DNA of 64,000 nucleotides, taken from Actinopolyspora alba (GTDB lineage Bacteria > Actinomycetota > Actinomycetes > Mycobacteriales > Pseudonocardiaceae). This document shows, in pieces, positions 46,464 through 56,177 of the stretch. The number at the start of each line of letters is the position of its first letter. Within the stretch, counting starts at the first letter, position 1. Below the pieces are notes generated by a model. The model saw only the letters and a list, made by a program, of their open reading frames with translations, made no database searches and was not told where the DNA came from. The DNA lies in assembly GCF_900112765.1 (NCBI RefSeq), contig NZ_FOMZ01000012.1:118572-182571 (forward strand), in the 5' to 3' direction. Made by a program: the position numbers and the translations under genes.

Positions 46464-47339
46464 ATGAGCCAACCGGAACCACCGCGGGAGCCCGGCGAGA
46501 CCGAAGCGCCGGGGATGTTGGATCAACACGGGCAGCAGGAGATGATCCAGCGAATCGGTCGGGGAATCGTGCACACGCTGCCGCCCGGCTGGCAGGAAGT
46601 GAGTGTGCGATACCGCGCCGTCGGTTCGTACCGCGAGCTGGCCGCGGAGTTGATCGCGCCCAATGGTACGGGTATCCCGGTCGCCATGACATCCGAAGTG
46701 GGCGAGCTGTTCGCCGAGCTGCGGCACGGTATGTACCAGCCGCAGCGGGGCACGTGGGTCAGCGCCACCTACCGGCTCAGCCGGCCGGCCAGTTACAGCG
46801 TCGACTTCAACGGCGACCACAGTCCCGACTGGGAACAGGAACCCCCGCACACCGAGTTCGCCGCCGAGCTGAGCCAGTATCCACGTGCCACGCACAACAT
46901 CCCCGGATGGCTGGCCGAACGAGCCGGGATGAGCACCCCCGGGGCGGCCACGAGCCCGGAACAACTGCACAGGGCCGACGTGTTCGACGGTACCGACGCC
47001 GTGGGGCGGCCGGTGACGAACCGTCAGGCGCTCACCCCCGAGGAGCGGGACCGAGTTCTGGAGTACCTCGAACGCGCACCCGTCGTTCTCGCGGCACGCG
47101 GTTACGACAGCGACCGGCTGGATCCGTACGGCAAGGCCGCCGTACCCATGACGTTTCACACCGACGGGAGCTGGATCTGGCCGGGGGCCGTCGGCTACTA
47201 CCTGCGCACCCACGAACTGGCTCCGCAACCGGAACTGGTGGAGCACATCCGCGAACGCGAGTTCCAGCTTCCCTACGTGGACGACGAGGCCCGCGAACTG
47301 GCGGTTTCGGTGATCACGGCGGAACAGAACAGCCGATGA
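46464..47339 (+). CDS. Conserved protein with YezG/DUF600-like N-terminal domain
   Basis: Product of 291 residues. Residues about 25-150 resemble YezG/DUF600-type immunity domains: IGRGIVHTLPPGWQEVSVRY, AMTSEVGELFAELRHGMYQ and SYSVDFNGDHSPDWEQEP. A second domain (about 185-285) has the pattern VLEYLERAPVVLAARGYDSD and a late IWPGAVGYYLRTHELAPQPE followed by VEHIRERE. Function unknown; the immunity resemblance is by eye only. The ATG at 46464 follows GGAGG. The stop overlaps the amidohydrolase start as ATGA, so the two are co-translated, which is an odd pairing for an immunity protein. Confidence 0.6.
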   Translation: MSQPEPPREPGETEAPGMLDQHGQQEMIQRIGRGIVHTLPPGWQEVSVRYRAVGSYRELAAELIAPNGTGIPVAMTSEVGELFAELRHGMYQPQRGTWVSATYRLSRPASYSVDFNGDHSPDWEQEPPHTEFAAELSQYPRATHNIPGWLAERAGMSTPGAATSPEQLHRADVFDGTDAVGRPVTNRQALTPEERDRVLEYLERAPVVLAARGYDSDRLDPYGKAAVPMTFHTDGSWIWPGAVGYYLRTHELAPQPELVEHIREREFQLPYVDDEARELAVSVITAEQNSR

Positions 47340-48961
47340 TCACCGCCGACACCGTGTTCCTGGGTGGCCCGGTGGCGACCATGGACCGTAGGCGGTCGTT
47401 CACCGACGCGGTGGCGGTGGGCGACGGCAGGATCCTCGCCCTGGGGCGCGCCGACGTCGAGGAGCTGCGCGGCGGTAGTACCGAGATCGTCGATCTGCGC
47501 GGCAGGCTGCTGTTGCCCGGCCTGCAGGACGCCCACGTGCATCCGCTCTACGGGGGCCTGCAGCTGGTCAGATGCGACCTGACCGACAGCGGGGGACGCG
47601 CGGAGTGCCTGCGGCGGATCGCCGAGTACGCCGATGCGAACCCCGGAGCGGGGTGGATACTCGGCGGCGGCTGGGAAATGGCGCTGTTCCCGGGCGGTTG
47701 TCCGGATCGGGAAAGCCTGGACCGGGTCACGGGCAGACGTCCGGCGCTGCTGATCAACGAGGATCAGCACGGCGGTTGGGCCAACAGCGCGGCCCTGCGC
47801 GCGGCGGGCATCGAACGGGAGACCGCCGACCCTCCCGGGGGCCGCATCGAACGTGAGCGGGACGGCACTCCGCAGGGAACGCTGCACGAGAGCGCGGTGG
47901 AGCTGGTCAGCCGGCACGTCCCGGAGGGCGACCGGGAGGAATACCTGCGCGCGCTGCTGGCGGGACAGCGCAGGCTGCACGCGCACGGGGTGACGGCCTG
48001 GCACGACGCCATACTCGGTCGATATCTGAACTATCCGGATCCGCTCGAGCACTATCGAGCGCTGCACGGCGAAGGCCTGTTGAGCGGCCGGGTGACCGGT
48101 TCGCTGTGGTGGGACAGGCGACGCGGAACCGAACAGATTCCCGAACTTCTCGGAAGAGCCGAGGCAGCACGCGGTGAAGGCGTGCGAACCGGTTCGGTCA
48201 AGATCATGCTGGACGGGGTGTGCGAGAACTTCACGGCCGCGATGCTGCACCCGTACCTGCACGGGCACGGCAGCGGCACCTCGTATGTCGACTCCGCCGA
48301 GCTGAACGAAGCGGTCCGCGCGCTCGACGATGTGGGATTCGCGGTGCACTTCCACGCGGTCGGGGACCGCGCCGTGCGGCAGGCGCTGGATGCCGTTGCC
48401 ACGGCGCGCGGAACGAACGGGGACAGCGGGAACCGGCACCAGATCGCCCATCTGCAGGTGGTGCACCCGGATGACCTGACACGCTTCGCGGAACTCGGCG
48501 TAGCGGCCAACATCCAGGCCGAGTGGGCGCACAACGACGCGGCGATGACGGAGCTGACCGCTCCCTACCTCGGTCCGCTGCGGTACTCCCGGCAGTACCC
48601 GTTCGGCTCGCTGCTGGCCGCGGGAACACTGCTGGCCACCGGAAGTGACTGGCCGGTTTCGACGATCGATCCCATGCGGGCGATACACGTGGCCGTCAAC
48701 CGCACCGACGTCGCGGACAGTGCACCACCCCTGCTCGCCGGAGAGGCGATCACGTTGTCCGACGCCCTGGCCGCCGCGACGATCGGCAGCGCTCGGGTTC
48801 ACCGGCTGGAGCGGCACACCGGATCGATCACGGTGGGCAAACGCGCCGACCTGACCGTGCTCGACGCGAATCCGTTCGAATTGCCGGTCCGAGAGATCGG
48901 TGAGGTAGGTGCGGCTATGACCGTGGTCGACGGCAGGGTGGTGCACGACGCCCGCGGGTGA
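47336..48961 (+). CDS. YtcJ-like amidohydrolase (amidohydrolase family 3)
   Basis: Metal-dependent hydrolase of 541 residues: LLLPGLQDAHVHPLYGGLQL supplies the HxH metal ligands, INEDQHGGWANSAALRAAGI is typical of the YtcJ group, GFAVHFHAVGDRAVRQALDA gives further histidines, and LATGSDWPVSTIDPMRAIH the final Asp. A beta-sandwich of N- and C-terminal strands ends in DLTVLDANPFELP. Family members hydrolyse amides of unknown nature, often formamides. Starts at the ATGA overlap with the upstream gene. Confidence 0.88.
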   Translation: MITADTVFLGGPVATMDRRRSFTDAVAVGDGRILALGRADVEELRGGSTEIVDLRGRLLLPGLQDAHVHPLYGGLQLVRCDLTDSGGRAECLRRIAEYADANPGAGWILGGGWEMALFPGGCPDRESLDRVTGRRPALLINEDQHGGWANSAALRAAGIERETADPPGGRIERERDGTPQGTLHESAVELVSRHVPEGDREEYLRALLAGQRRLHAHGVTAWHDAILGRYLNYPDPLEHYRALHGEGLLSGRVTGSLWWDRRRGTEQIPELLGRAEAARGEGVRTGSVKIMLDGVCENFTAAMLHPYLHGHGSGTSYVDSAELNEAVRALDDVGFAVHFHAVGDRAVRQALDAVATARGTNGDSGNRHQIAHLQVVHPDDLTRFAELGVAANIQAEWAHNDAAMTELTAPYLGPLRYSRQYPFGSLLAAGTLLATGSDWPVSTIDPMRAIHVAVNRTDVADSAPPLLAGEAITLSDALAAATIGSARVHRLERHTGSITVGKRADLTVLDANPFELPVREIGEVGAAMTVVDGRVVHDARG

Positions 48962-49420
48962 CCCCGAACCGCGCCCTCGGGCTTATCCCGGGTCGAGGGC
49001 TTGAGCCGCTCGGCCGAGTGAGCGATATCGGCTTCCCGCCCCTCGCGCGGATGTTTCGGCCCCGCCGGGTCTTCCCCATCGTCCCTGTGCCGTTTCTTCT
49101 TCCGAATCGCTCGTTACCGCGGTGGGTTGTCCGATCAACTCTTTATTTCATTTAACACTGAAATAACAGTTTGCATTGTCGCTATTGTGATTCCGCCACC
49201 GGCGAGGACGGATATCCGGGCGACGAATCAAGGGGCACGCCAGCTTCACTGTTGCATCACCCCGAGGAGCACAAGCTCCGCTGTCGCTCGACACGAACAG
49301 GAGTCGTGCTTGAAGTCCTCTACCTCACCGGGAACAAGGTCTACGGTGGCGGTACCGGGAGGTGGACACCGCTCCCTCCCCCGAACGTGCGGAACACACC
49401 GGCAGGAATGGGGTGCGCAG
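48962..49420. other. Intergenic region with AT-rich inverted repeat
   Basis: About 460 bases with no supportable gene. Near the middle the GC content falls and ttatttca (49143-49150) pairs with tgaaataa (49159-49166) around an 8-base spacer, a likely regulator site or promoter element for the aldehyde dehydrogenase group. Confidence 0.45.
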
Positions 49421-51025
49421 GTGGAGGCTACGACGTGCCGCTCAGTGATCGGTTCTCCCGACCAGGCAGGCGATGCCGCTGAGCACACGAGTCCGCGAGG
49501 CGAATACGGTCAATACCTTTCGCGGAACCCCGCGGAACTCGACGACGTGGTGGCGCGCGTCGAACTGGACGGCCCGGAGACGTTCCTCGCGGCCGCGAGG
49601 CGGGCGAAACACGCACAACGGGAATGGTCACGCGTACCCGCACCGGTCCGCGGCCGCGTTGTCGCCGGCTTCGGCAGGCTCGTGGAGTCCAACAAGCAGG
49701 CCCTCGCCGGTCTGGTCACCCGCGAGATCGGCAAGCCGTACACGGAAGCACTCGGCGAAGTGCAGGAGATCATCGACACCTGCGACTACTTCGTCGGCGA
49801 GGGCCGCAGACTGTACGGACAGACCGTCCCTTCCGAAATGCCCGACAAACAGCTGTTCACGTTCCGCGCACCCGTAGGTGTGGCCGCCGTGGTCACAGCG
49901 GGCAACTTCCCGGTGGCGGTTCCCTCCTGGTACCTGGCTCCCGCCCTCGTCTGCGGCAACGCGGTGGTGTGGAAGCCGGCCGAATACGCGGCGGCCACCG
50001 CCCGTGCGCTGGCGGAGCTGGCATGGCGCGCCGGAGTCCCCGAAGGGGTGCTGAACCTGGTCTACGCGGAGGGACAGCCGACCTACGAGGGTCTGCGGGC
50101 CGCGTTGGAGGACGGCTCGGTGGACAAGGTCGGTTTCACCGGTTCCAGTGATGTCGGCCGGGACATCGGCGAACTCTGCGGCAGGTACCTGCAGACCCCC
50201 TGCCTGGAGCTCGGTGGCAAGAACCCGATGGTGGTGGCCGCCGACGCGGAGCTGGATCTCGCGGTTGAGGGCGCGCTGTTCTCCGGGTGGGGGACAGGCG
50301 GACAACGCTGTACCTCGCTGGGCAACCTGATCGTGCACCGGGACGTACACGACGAGTTCGTCTCGCGGTTGGACGCGATGCTGCGGGAAGCCACGATCGG
50401 TAACCCGACGCAGGAAGTGCTCTACGGACCGATGCTGGACCGGAAGTTCGCCGACAGGTTCGAGAGCTTCCTCGGGGAGATAAGGCCGCACCATCGGGTA
50501 CTCGGCTCGGAAGCCACGGGGCGCATCACCGACTCCAACCCCAGAAAGGGCTTCCGCGGTGACCACTCCACAGGGCTGTACTACCACCCCGTGCTGGTCG
50601 ACGGTCTGCGCACCGAGGACACGCTGTTCCAGCGGGAAACCTTCGGCCCGATGGTCGGGGTCACCACCTTCGACACCCTGGAAGAAGCCATCGAGCTGGG
50701 CAACATGCCCGGTTACGGGCTCTCCGCCGCCGTCTACACCACCGACCCGGGGACGGCGTTCCGGTTCCGGGAGGGAATCGGAGCGGGCATGGTCAGTGCC
50801 AACAACTCCACCTCGGGAGCCGAGGCGCACCTGCCGTTCGGTGGTAACGGCAAGTCCGGCAACGGAAGCAGGCTCTCGGGCATGTGGGTCATCGACCAGT
50901 TCACCCGGTGGCAATCGTTGAACTGGGACTTCTCCGGCAAGCTGCAGAAGGCGCAGATGGACGTCGGGGCCGTGGAACCACAGCTCGACTACCGCCTGCC
51001 CACGGAGCTGCGCGGGCACCGATGA
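49421..51025 (+). CDS. NAD(P)+-dependent aldehyde dehydrogenase
   Basis: ALDH-superfamily enzyme of about 534 residues. The cofactor region reads APVGVAAVVTAGNFPVAVPS and GFTGSSDVGRDIGELCGRYL; the catalytic Glu is in CLELGGKNPMVVAADAE and the nucleophile Cys in GTGGQRCTSLGNLIVHRDV. It resembles piperideine-6-carboxylate/semialdehyde dehydrogenase types, but the substrate cannot be fixed. The start is uncertain: GTG at 49421 is used because a purine-rich GGAATGGGG lies upstream; 49445 is an alternative. A LysR gene and a fused E1 dehydrogenase gene follow on the same strand, suggesting breakdown of an amino-acid-derived aldehyde. Confidence 0.87.
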   Translation: MEATTCRSVIGSPDQAGDAAEHTSPRGEYGQYLSRNPAELDDVVARVELDGPETFLAAARRAKHAQREWSRVPAPVRGRVVAGFGRLVESNKQALAGLVTREIGKPYTEALGEVQEIIDTCDYFVGEGRRLYGQTVPSEMPDKQLFTFRAPVGVAAVVTAGNFPVAVPSWYLAPALVCGNAVVWKPAEYAAATARALAELAWRAGVPEGVLNLVYAEGQPTYEGLRAALEDGSVDKVGFTGSSDVGRDIGELCGRYLQTPCLELGGKNPMVVAADAELDLAVEGALFSGWGTGGQRCTSLGNLIVHRDVHDEFVSRLDAMLREATIGNPTQEVLYGPMLDRKFADRFESFLGEIRPHHRVLGSEATGRITDSNPRKGFRGDHSTGLYYHPVLVDGLRTEDTLFQRETFGPMVGVTTFDTLEEAIELGNMPGYGLSAAVYTTDPGTAFRFREGIGAGMVSANNSTSGAEAHLPFGGNGKSGNGSRLSGMWVIDQFTRWQSLNWDFSGKLQKAQMDVGAVEPQLDYRLPTELRGHR

Positions 51026-51137
51026 GCCCGCGGGCCGCCACCCGGGGGCCGGAACCGACGGGTGTGAACCGGCGGGAGGTACCGCCAGCCGCATCGTCGA
51101 ACGGGCCGAGCCGACGCAGTCCTACCGAGAAGGCAAC

Positions 51138-52055
51138 GTGCTCAATCCGATACACCTGCGGACTCTAAGAGAATGTGTACGAACCGGCTCGTTCGCCGAA
51201 GCCGGTCGAGTCCTCGGCTACACCTCCTCGGCCGTGTCACAGCAGATGGTGCTGTTGGAACGTGCTCTCGGCGCGAGCCTGTTCGAACGGACCGCGCGCA
51301 GCATCCGGTGCACTCCGTTGGCCGAGCGGCTGGCCCAGCGCAGCAAGGAAGTGCTCGGGGAGTTGGAAGCCATCGAGCGCGAGATGCGGTCAGTGGCGGT
51401 GGGGGAAACCGGAAGCTTGCGGCTGGCCGGCTTCGCCACCGCCAACGCGCGGTTGCTTCCGGACGTGCTGGCTGCCGTGGTGGCCGAGCGGCCGAACGCC
51501 CGGGTCCAGCTCGACGAGGGTGAGCCGGACGAGGTCATCGGGGAGGTGCTCGACGGGAACGTGGACGCGGCCGTGGTGTTCGAATACGATCTCGATCCCC
51601 GCAGTTGGCCCGCGGAGCTCCGCGTCGAGGAGCTGCTGGCCGAGCCGCTCCGGCTCTGCCTACCGGCGAAGCACCCGTTGGCGGAGCGGGAAGCGGTGCG
51701 CCTGGACGAACTCGCCGCGGACTCGTGGACCTGCACCCGGGACGACACCGCCGGAGCACGGGTGCTGGTCCGGCTGGCGGCCGCGGCGGGTTTCGTTCCG
51801 AACATCGTGTTCCGCAGCAACGACTACAAGGTGATCCGCGATCTGGTCGCCCGTGGCCTCGGCCCCGCCCTGCTGCCCGCCATGGCGGTCGGTGACGAGG
51901 ACGTTGGGGTAAAACCGATCGCCGGACGACAACCGCACCGACGGGTCCAGGTGATCTACCGGCAGCACAACACCAACCCGCTGCTGCCGTTGGCACTGGA
52001 GCGACTGGCGAAATCCTGTGCGGCGCTTGCCGAGAGGTGGGCCGCACCCGGATGA
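51138..52055 (+). CDS. LysR-family transcriptional regulator
   Basis: Product of 305 residues: N-terminal winged HTH (LRTLRECVRTGSFAEAGRVL, GYTSSAVSQQMVLLERALGA) and a periplasmic-binding-like effector domain (SLRLAGFATANARLLPDVLA, RSNDYKVIRDLVARGLGPAL). Starts with GTG at 51138 after GAGAAGG. It lies between the aldehyde dehydrogenase and the fused E1 gene on the same strand and may control both; LysR proteins are more often divergent from their target, so this is uncertain. Confidence 0.9.
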   Translation: MLNPIHLRTLRECVRTGSFAEAGRVLGYTSSAVSQQMVLLERALGASLFERTARSIRCTPLAERLAQRSKEVLGELEAIEREMRSVAVGETGSLRLAGFATANARLLPDVLAAVVAERPNARVQLDEGEPDEVIGEVLDGNVDAAVVFEYDLDPRSWPAELRVEELLAEPLRLCLPAKHPLAEREAVRLDELAADSWTCTRDDTAGARVLVRLAAAAGFVPNIVFRSNDYKVIRDLVARGLGPALLPAMAVGDEDVGVKPIAGRQPHRRVQVIYRQHNTNPLLPLALERLAKSCAALAERWAAPG

Positions 52056-52113
52056 GAAGCCGCTCGCACCGGAGTTTTCCACATCGGAGTTCACGGCGGG
52101 ATCGGAAACGAAC

Positions 52114-54333
52114 ATGAATCGGCGAACACCGCGAACCGAACCGGTCGACGACAACTTCCTGCGGGAGGTGGCCGCGTGGTCGACGGAAGGACACGTTCCC
52201 CGGAGCCCCGCGGCGGAGGGCGACGTTCGGACCGGACGAGAACTACTCGAACTCTTCGACAGCCAACTCGGCAGCAGACACCTGGATCTGGCAGCGCGTG
52301 AGCTGGGAGCCCGGGGCGTGGGCTACTACAGCATCGGCTCCGCCGGACACGAGTCCAACGCCGCCGTCGCCGCCGCGCTGCGCACGACGGATCCGGCGCT
52401 GCTGCACTACCGTTCCGGTGGGTTCTACCTGCGCCGAGCCGCCGAAGTCTCGGGGGTCGCACCGTTGTGGGACGTGCTGCTCGGGGTCGTGGCAGCCGCG
52501 TCGGAACCGATCGCCGGGGGCAGGCACAAGGTGTTCGGGCGCGGCGAGCTGAGTATCGTGCCGCAGACCTCGACGATCGCCTCGCACCTGCCCCGGGCGG
52601 TGGGGCTCGCCTTCAGCATCGAACGTGCCGCGAAGCTGGGACTTCGGACCGAGTGGCCGCGGGACTCGGTGGTGGTGTGCAGCTTCGGGGACGCCTCGGC
52701 GAACCACTCGACCACGGCCGGAGCTCTGAACACCGCGGCGCACTGCGCCTACCAGCACATTCCCCTTCCCCTGCTGTTGGTCTGCGAGGACAACGGAATC
52801 GGGATCAGCGTTTCCACCCCGGACGGTTGGATAAGACGGTCGCTGAGCACACGTGCCGAACTGACCTGGTTCGAGGTGGACGGCAGTGATCCGCTGGAGT
52901 GCCTGGCGGTGGCCGAACGGGCCGCGGACTGGGTCCGTACCCACCGCCGTCCGGCACTGCTGCATCTGCGCACGGTTCGTCTGATGGGACACGCGGGCTC
53001 CGATGTGGAAACCGGGTACCGTACCCCTGCGGACATCACCGCCGAGTACCGGCGGGACCCGCTGCTGGGTACCGCCGAAGCACTGGTCAACCACGGTGTG
53101 CTGGACGCGCGACAGGTGATCGACCGCTACGAGGCCAAACGCGCCGAGGTCGCCGAGACCGCCGAACGTGCTCTCGACCAGCGCAAGCTGGCCAGTTCCG
53201 CCGAGGTACGTGCTTCGATCGCGGGCGACAGCCCCGAGCGGATCGCCGAACGGGTACGGCTGGTCACCGCTGCGTCGACGGGGCGGGCAACGGTCTCCGG
53301 TACCGATCCGTCGGAGAGCGGGACTCCGTTGACGCTGGCCCAGAGCATCAACCGCGCGCTCGCCGAGGAACTGGCGCACAACGAGGGATCGCTGGTTTTC
53401 GGCCAGGACGTCGCCCGCAAGGGCGGAGTCTACGGGGTAACCCGTGGCCTGCACCGCGAATTCGGCGGCGCACGAGTGTTCGACACCCTGCTGGACGAGC
53501 AGAGCATCCTCGGCATCGCGCTCGGAGCGGGGCTGGCGGGACTGCTCCCGATTCCGGAGATCCAGTATCTGGCCTACCTGCACAACGCCGCGGACCAGAT
53601 TCGCGGTGAGGCGGCCACGACGGGATTCTTCTCCAACGGGAGGTACCGCAATCCCATGGTGGTGCGAGTGCCGGGCTATGCCTACCAGCGGGGATTCGGC
53701 GGGCACTTCCACAACGACAACAGTGTCGCCGCGATGCTGGACATTCCCGGTGTGGTGGTTGCCTCACCGGCAAGGCCGGACGACGCGGCCGCGATGCTGC
53801 GGAGTTGTCTCGCCGCGGCCGAGGTGGACGGGCGCGTGTGCGTGTTCCTGGAACCGATCGCGCTCTATCACACCCGCGATCTGCACGAACCCGGCGACGG
53901 TGGTTGGACGGCCAGCTACCCCGTCGACGAGTCGGCTCACGTCCCGATCGGTACCGCGGCCGAATACGTGCACGGTTCCGAGCTGACCCTGGTCACTTCC
54001 GGCAACGGGCTGGCGATGAGTCTGCGGGTGGCGCGACGGCTGCGGCAGCGAGGGGTGGGGATTCGCGTACTGGACCTGCGCTGGCTGGCCCCGCTGCCTC
54101 GGCATCAGCTGGTACGGGCCGCCGAGGCGACCGGCAGGGTGCTGGTGGCCGACGAGACGAGGGCTTCCGGTGGAATCTCGCAGCACGTGATCACAGCGTT
54201 GCTCGATGCCGGGTTCACCGGCGCCGTCCGCCGGGTCAGCAGCGCCGACAGTTTCGTCCCGCTCGGCGAGGCGGCCTATCACGTGCTGCTGGACGAGGAG
54301 AGCATCGAACGGACGGCACTGGAGATGCTCTGA
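52114..54333 (+). CDS. Thiamine-diphosphate dehydrogenase E1, alpha and beta fused
   Basis: A single 739-residue polypeptide combining E1 alpha and E1 beta of a branched-chain/pyruvate-type 2-oxoacid dehydrogenase. The alpha part (about 1-350) contains the ThDP motif CSFGDASANHSTTAGALNTA ending in ...EDNGIGIS; the beta part (about 405-735) has NEGSLVFGQDVARKGGVYGV, EQSILGIALGAGLAGLLPIP and VRVPGYAYQRGFGGHFHNDN. No E2 or E3 gene is adjacent, so it either uses a remote E2 or works alone. Such fusions are sometimes misannotated as tungsten formylmethanofuran dehydrogenase. The ATG at 52114 is preceded by a weak GGA. Substrate unknown. Confidence 0.87.
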   Translation: MNRRTPRTEPVDDNFLREVAAWSTEGHVPRSPAAEGDVRTGRELLELFDSQLGSRHLDLAARELGARGVGYYSIGSAGHESNAAVAAALRTTDPALLHYRSGGFYLRRAAEVSGVAPLWDVLLGVVAAASEPIAGGRHKVFGRGELSIVPQTSTIASHLPRAVGLAFSIERAAKLGLRTEWPRDSVVVCSFGDASANHSTTAGALNTAAHCAYQHIPLPLLLVCEDNGIGISVSTPDGWIRRSLSTRAELTWFEVDGSDPLECLAVAERAADWVRTHRRPALLHLRTVRLMGHAGSDVETGYRTPADITAEYRRDPLLGTAEALVNHGVLDARQVIDRYEAKRAEVAETAERALDQRKLASSAEVRASIAGDSPERIAERVRLVTAASTGRATVSGTDPSESGTPLTLAQSINRALAEELAHNEGSLVFGQDVARKGGVYGVTRGLHREFGGARVFDTLLDEQSILGIALGAGLAGLLPIPEIQYLAYLHNAADQIRGEAATTGFFSNGRYRNPMVVRVPGYAYQRGFGGHFHNDNSVAAMLDIPGVVVASPARPDDAAAMLRSCLAAAEVDGRVCVFLEPIALYHTRDLHEPGDGGWTASYPVDESAHVPIGTAAEYVHGSELTLVTSGNGLAMSLRVARRLRQRGVGIRVLDLRWLAPLPRHQLVRAAEATGRVLVADETRASGGISQHVITALLDAGFTGAVRRVSSADSFVPLGEAAYHVLLDEESIERTALEML

Positions 54334-54370
54334 CACTCCCTCCCGAACCGGTCGGCTTCCCCGTGGCTGA

Positions 54371-54427
54371 GAGGTCCTGGCGTACTGGGGAGGTCCTGGC
54401 GTACTGGGGAGGTCCTGGCGTACTGGG
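54371..54427. repeat. Three perfect tandem copies of a 19-bp unit
   Basis: The unit gaggtcctggcgtactggg occurs at 54371-54389, 54390-54408 and 54409-54427 without any change. It lies between the E1 stop and a large terminator hairpin. The repeat number probably varies between strains by slippage. Not part of any gene. Confidence 0.9.
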
Positions 54428-54492
54428 TCCCTTCGGGCCGTCCCCGACCGGTGAGGCGGCCACATGGCTGAACGGCCGTTCCACGAGGAGCT

Positions 54493-54537
54493 CGGTCGCC
54501 TCACCGGACCCGCCGCACGGGCCCGGTGAGGCGACCG
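54493..54537. terminator. Bidirectional terminator hairpin
   Basis: Perfect 15-bp arms (54493-54507 and 54523-54537) around a 15-base loop that itself contains cccg/cggg pairing. It separates the convergent E1 and PhoX-like genes. Confidence 0.75.
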
Positions 54538-54561
54538 ACGGCCTGGTGCGCGGCGGTTCGC

Positions 54562-55911
54562 TCAGAGCGCTCCGTTGCTCCACGGCCCGGTGACGGCGTA
54601 AGTCACCCCGGGGGTCTGCACGTTGAAGAACAACACGCTGCCGTCGGGGCTGAACGTGGCCCCGGCCAGCTCGCTGGTGTTGGAGCTGTTCAACGCGGCG
54701 AGGTCGAAGATCTCGCCCGCCGTGGTGACACCGCGCAGCATGTCGGCGCCACCACCGTCCTCGCAGAGCACCAGTCCACCGCTGTTCGGGGAGACGCAGA
54801 GGTTGTCCGGGCTCTCCAGCAGATCCGGGTCGGTGGACTCGTAGACCAGCACGAGCTCGCCGCCGGAACCACCGTCGGGACGGTACTGCCAGACCTGGCC
54901 GAGACCGGCGTCACCACCGCTGGTGGAGTTGATGAACACCGAGCCGTCGCCGAACCAGGCCCCCTCCAGTCGGGCGAACACCGCGGCACCCTGTTCCCTG
55001 CCCTGGTAGAACACCGCCAGTGAATCGTCGCTGTCCGGGTCGGGATCGGCGATGTCGACCCACTCCACGGGCAGCGCCCGACCGGACTGTTGTCCGTTAC
55101 GGGTGTCGTAGCGCGGTTGGCCGGCGATCGCCAGCATCTGCAATCGGCCGCCCGCCGCCAGGTCGGCGGGGTCCTCGGGAACGAACCGGTAGAACCCGGC
55201 GCTGCCGCGGTCCTCCGTCTCGTAGACGATCCCGGTGGCCGGGTCCACGGCCACCGCCTCGTGGGTGAACCTTCCCATGGCCGGGTACGGAACCGGATCG
55301 ACCGGCCCCTCGGCGTCCACGGGAACCTCGAAGACGTAGCCGTGCGGATTGTTCTCACCGAGGCCGGTGAAGGTCTCTTCACAGGACAGCCAGGATCCGT
55401 TGGGGGTGGGACCACCCGCGCAGTTGCGCACCGTCCCGGCCAGCGTGGCGAAGGACTCGACGAGTCGCATCTCGGCCGGGTCGAAGACGAGCGTGGTGGT
55501 ACCGCCCGCGCCGAAGGAGTCGTAACTGGGCTGGGCGAACGCCGTGCCGCTGCTCTGTTCGTGGTTGCGGACCAGTCGGACGGCGCCGTCCTCACCGGCG
55601 AACGCCGCCATACCGTCGTGGCGCGACGGTGTGAGCAGGCCGTCCCGCATGGTGCTGCCCGTCGCGCCGAACGCGACGTAGGAGAATCCCGCGGGCAGCA
55701 GGAGGTCGCCGTCGGGCGGAGCCGGTCGCAGCGCACCGTACCCACCGTTGGCCGCGGCGCGGATGCTCCGGTCACCCCGACCGGGGCCGGCAGCGGCGGC
55801 GGTGTTGCTCATCAGCGCCTGCAGGGCTCCGGTGGCTCCGACGAGACCGGTGGCGGCGAGGAAGCGGCGGCGGCTGAGGTGGGAGAGGGTTGGTTCGGAC
55901 TCGCGGTTCAT
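54562..55911 (-). CDS. Tat-exported PhoX/DUF839 family protein
   Basis: Product of 449 residues with a twin-arginine signal (SHLSRRRFLAATGLVGATGA, cleavage near AAAAG), so it is folded before export. The mature part is PhoX-like: DLLLPAGFSYVAFGATGSTM, GAVRLVRNHEQSSGTAFAQP, NGSWLSCEETF (a probable Ca/Fe ligand cluster), MGRFTHEAVAVDPATGIVYE and ETEDRGSAGFYRFVPEDP. PhoX enzymes are Ca2+/Fe3+-dependent phosphomonoesterases; DUF839 members without proven activity also exist. The ATG at 55911 has GGGAGG 5 bases upstream. No phosphate-starvation box was identified. Confidence 0.85.
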   Translation of the reverse strand: MNRESEPTLSHLSRRRFLAATGLVGATGALQALMSNTAAAAGPGRGDRSIRAAANGGYGALRPAPPDGDLLLPAGFSYVAFGATGSTMRDGLLTPSRHDGMAAFAGEDGAVRLVRNHEQSSGTAFAQPSYDSFGAGGTTTLVFDPAEMRLVESFATLAGTVRNCAGGPTPNGSWLSCEETFTGLGENNPHGYVFEVPVDAEGPVDPVPYPAMGRFTHEAVAVDPATGIVYETEDRGSAGFYRFVPEDPADLAAGGRLQMLAIAGQPRYDTRNGQQSGRALPVEWVDIADPDPDSDDSLAVFYQGREQGAAVFARLEGAWFGDGSVFINSTSGGDAGLGQVWQYRPDGGSGGELVLVYESTDPDLLESPDNLCVSPNSGGLVLCEDGGGADMLRGVTTAGEIFDLAALNSSNTSELAGATFSPDGSVLFFNVQTPGVTYAVTGPWSNGAL

Positions 55912-56177
55912 CGAATCCTCCCGTGTCGGTTTCCGGGAACTCATCGATGGAACAGCGGGAAGGTAACCGGGACGTGATCACCGGCTCGACGGGAACTGTC
56001 CGCCAAGCGGCGATCACCTACGGCACACGAACGACCACGTTTCGCCACAGCGAGCGGTCCCGCGACCGGCGGATGAACCTGCCGCGCTCAACGAATGTCC
56101 CCTGGGACGCGAAAAGTGCCGCCGCCCCACACGGGGACGACGGCACCCGGCGGAAGGAAACACCGCCGCGACACGAC

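Noticed and set aside
54371..54427. CRISPR array
   Set aside because: The 19-bp units are directly contiguous without spacers.
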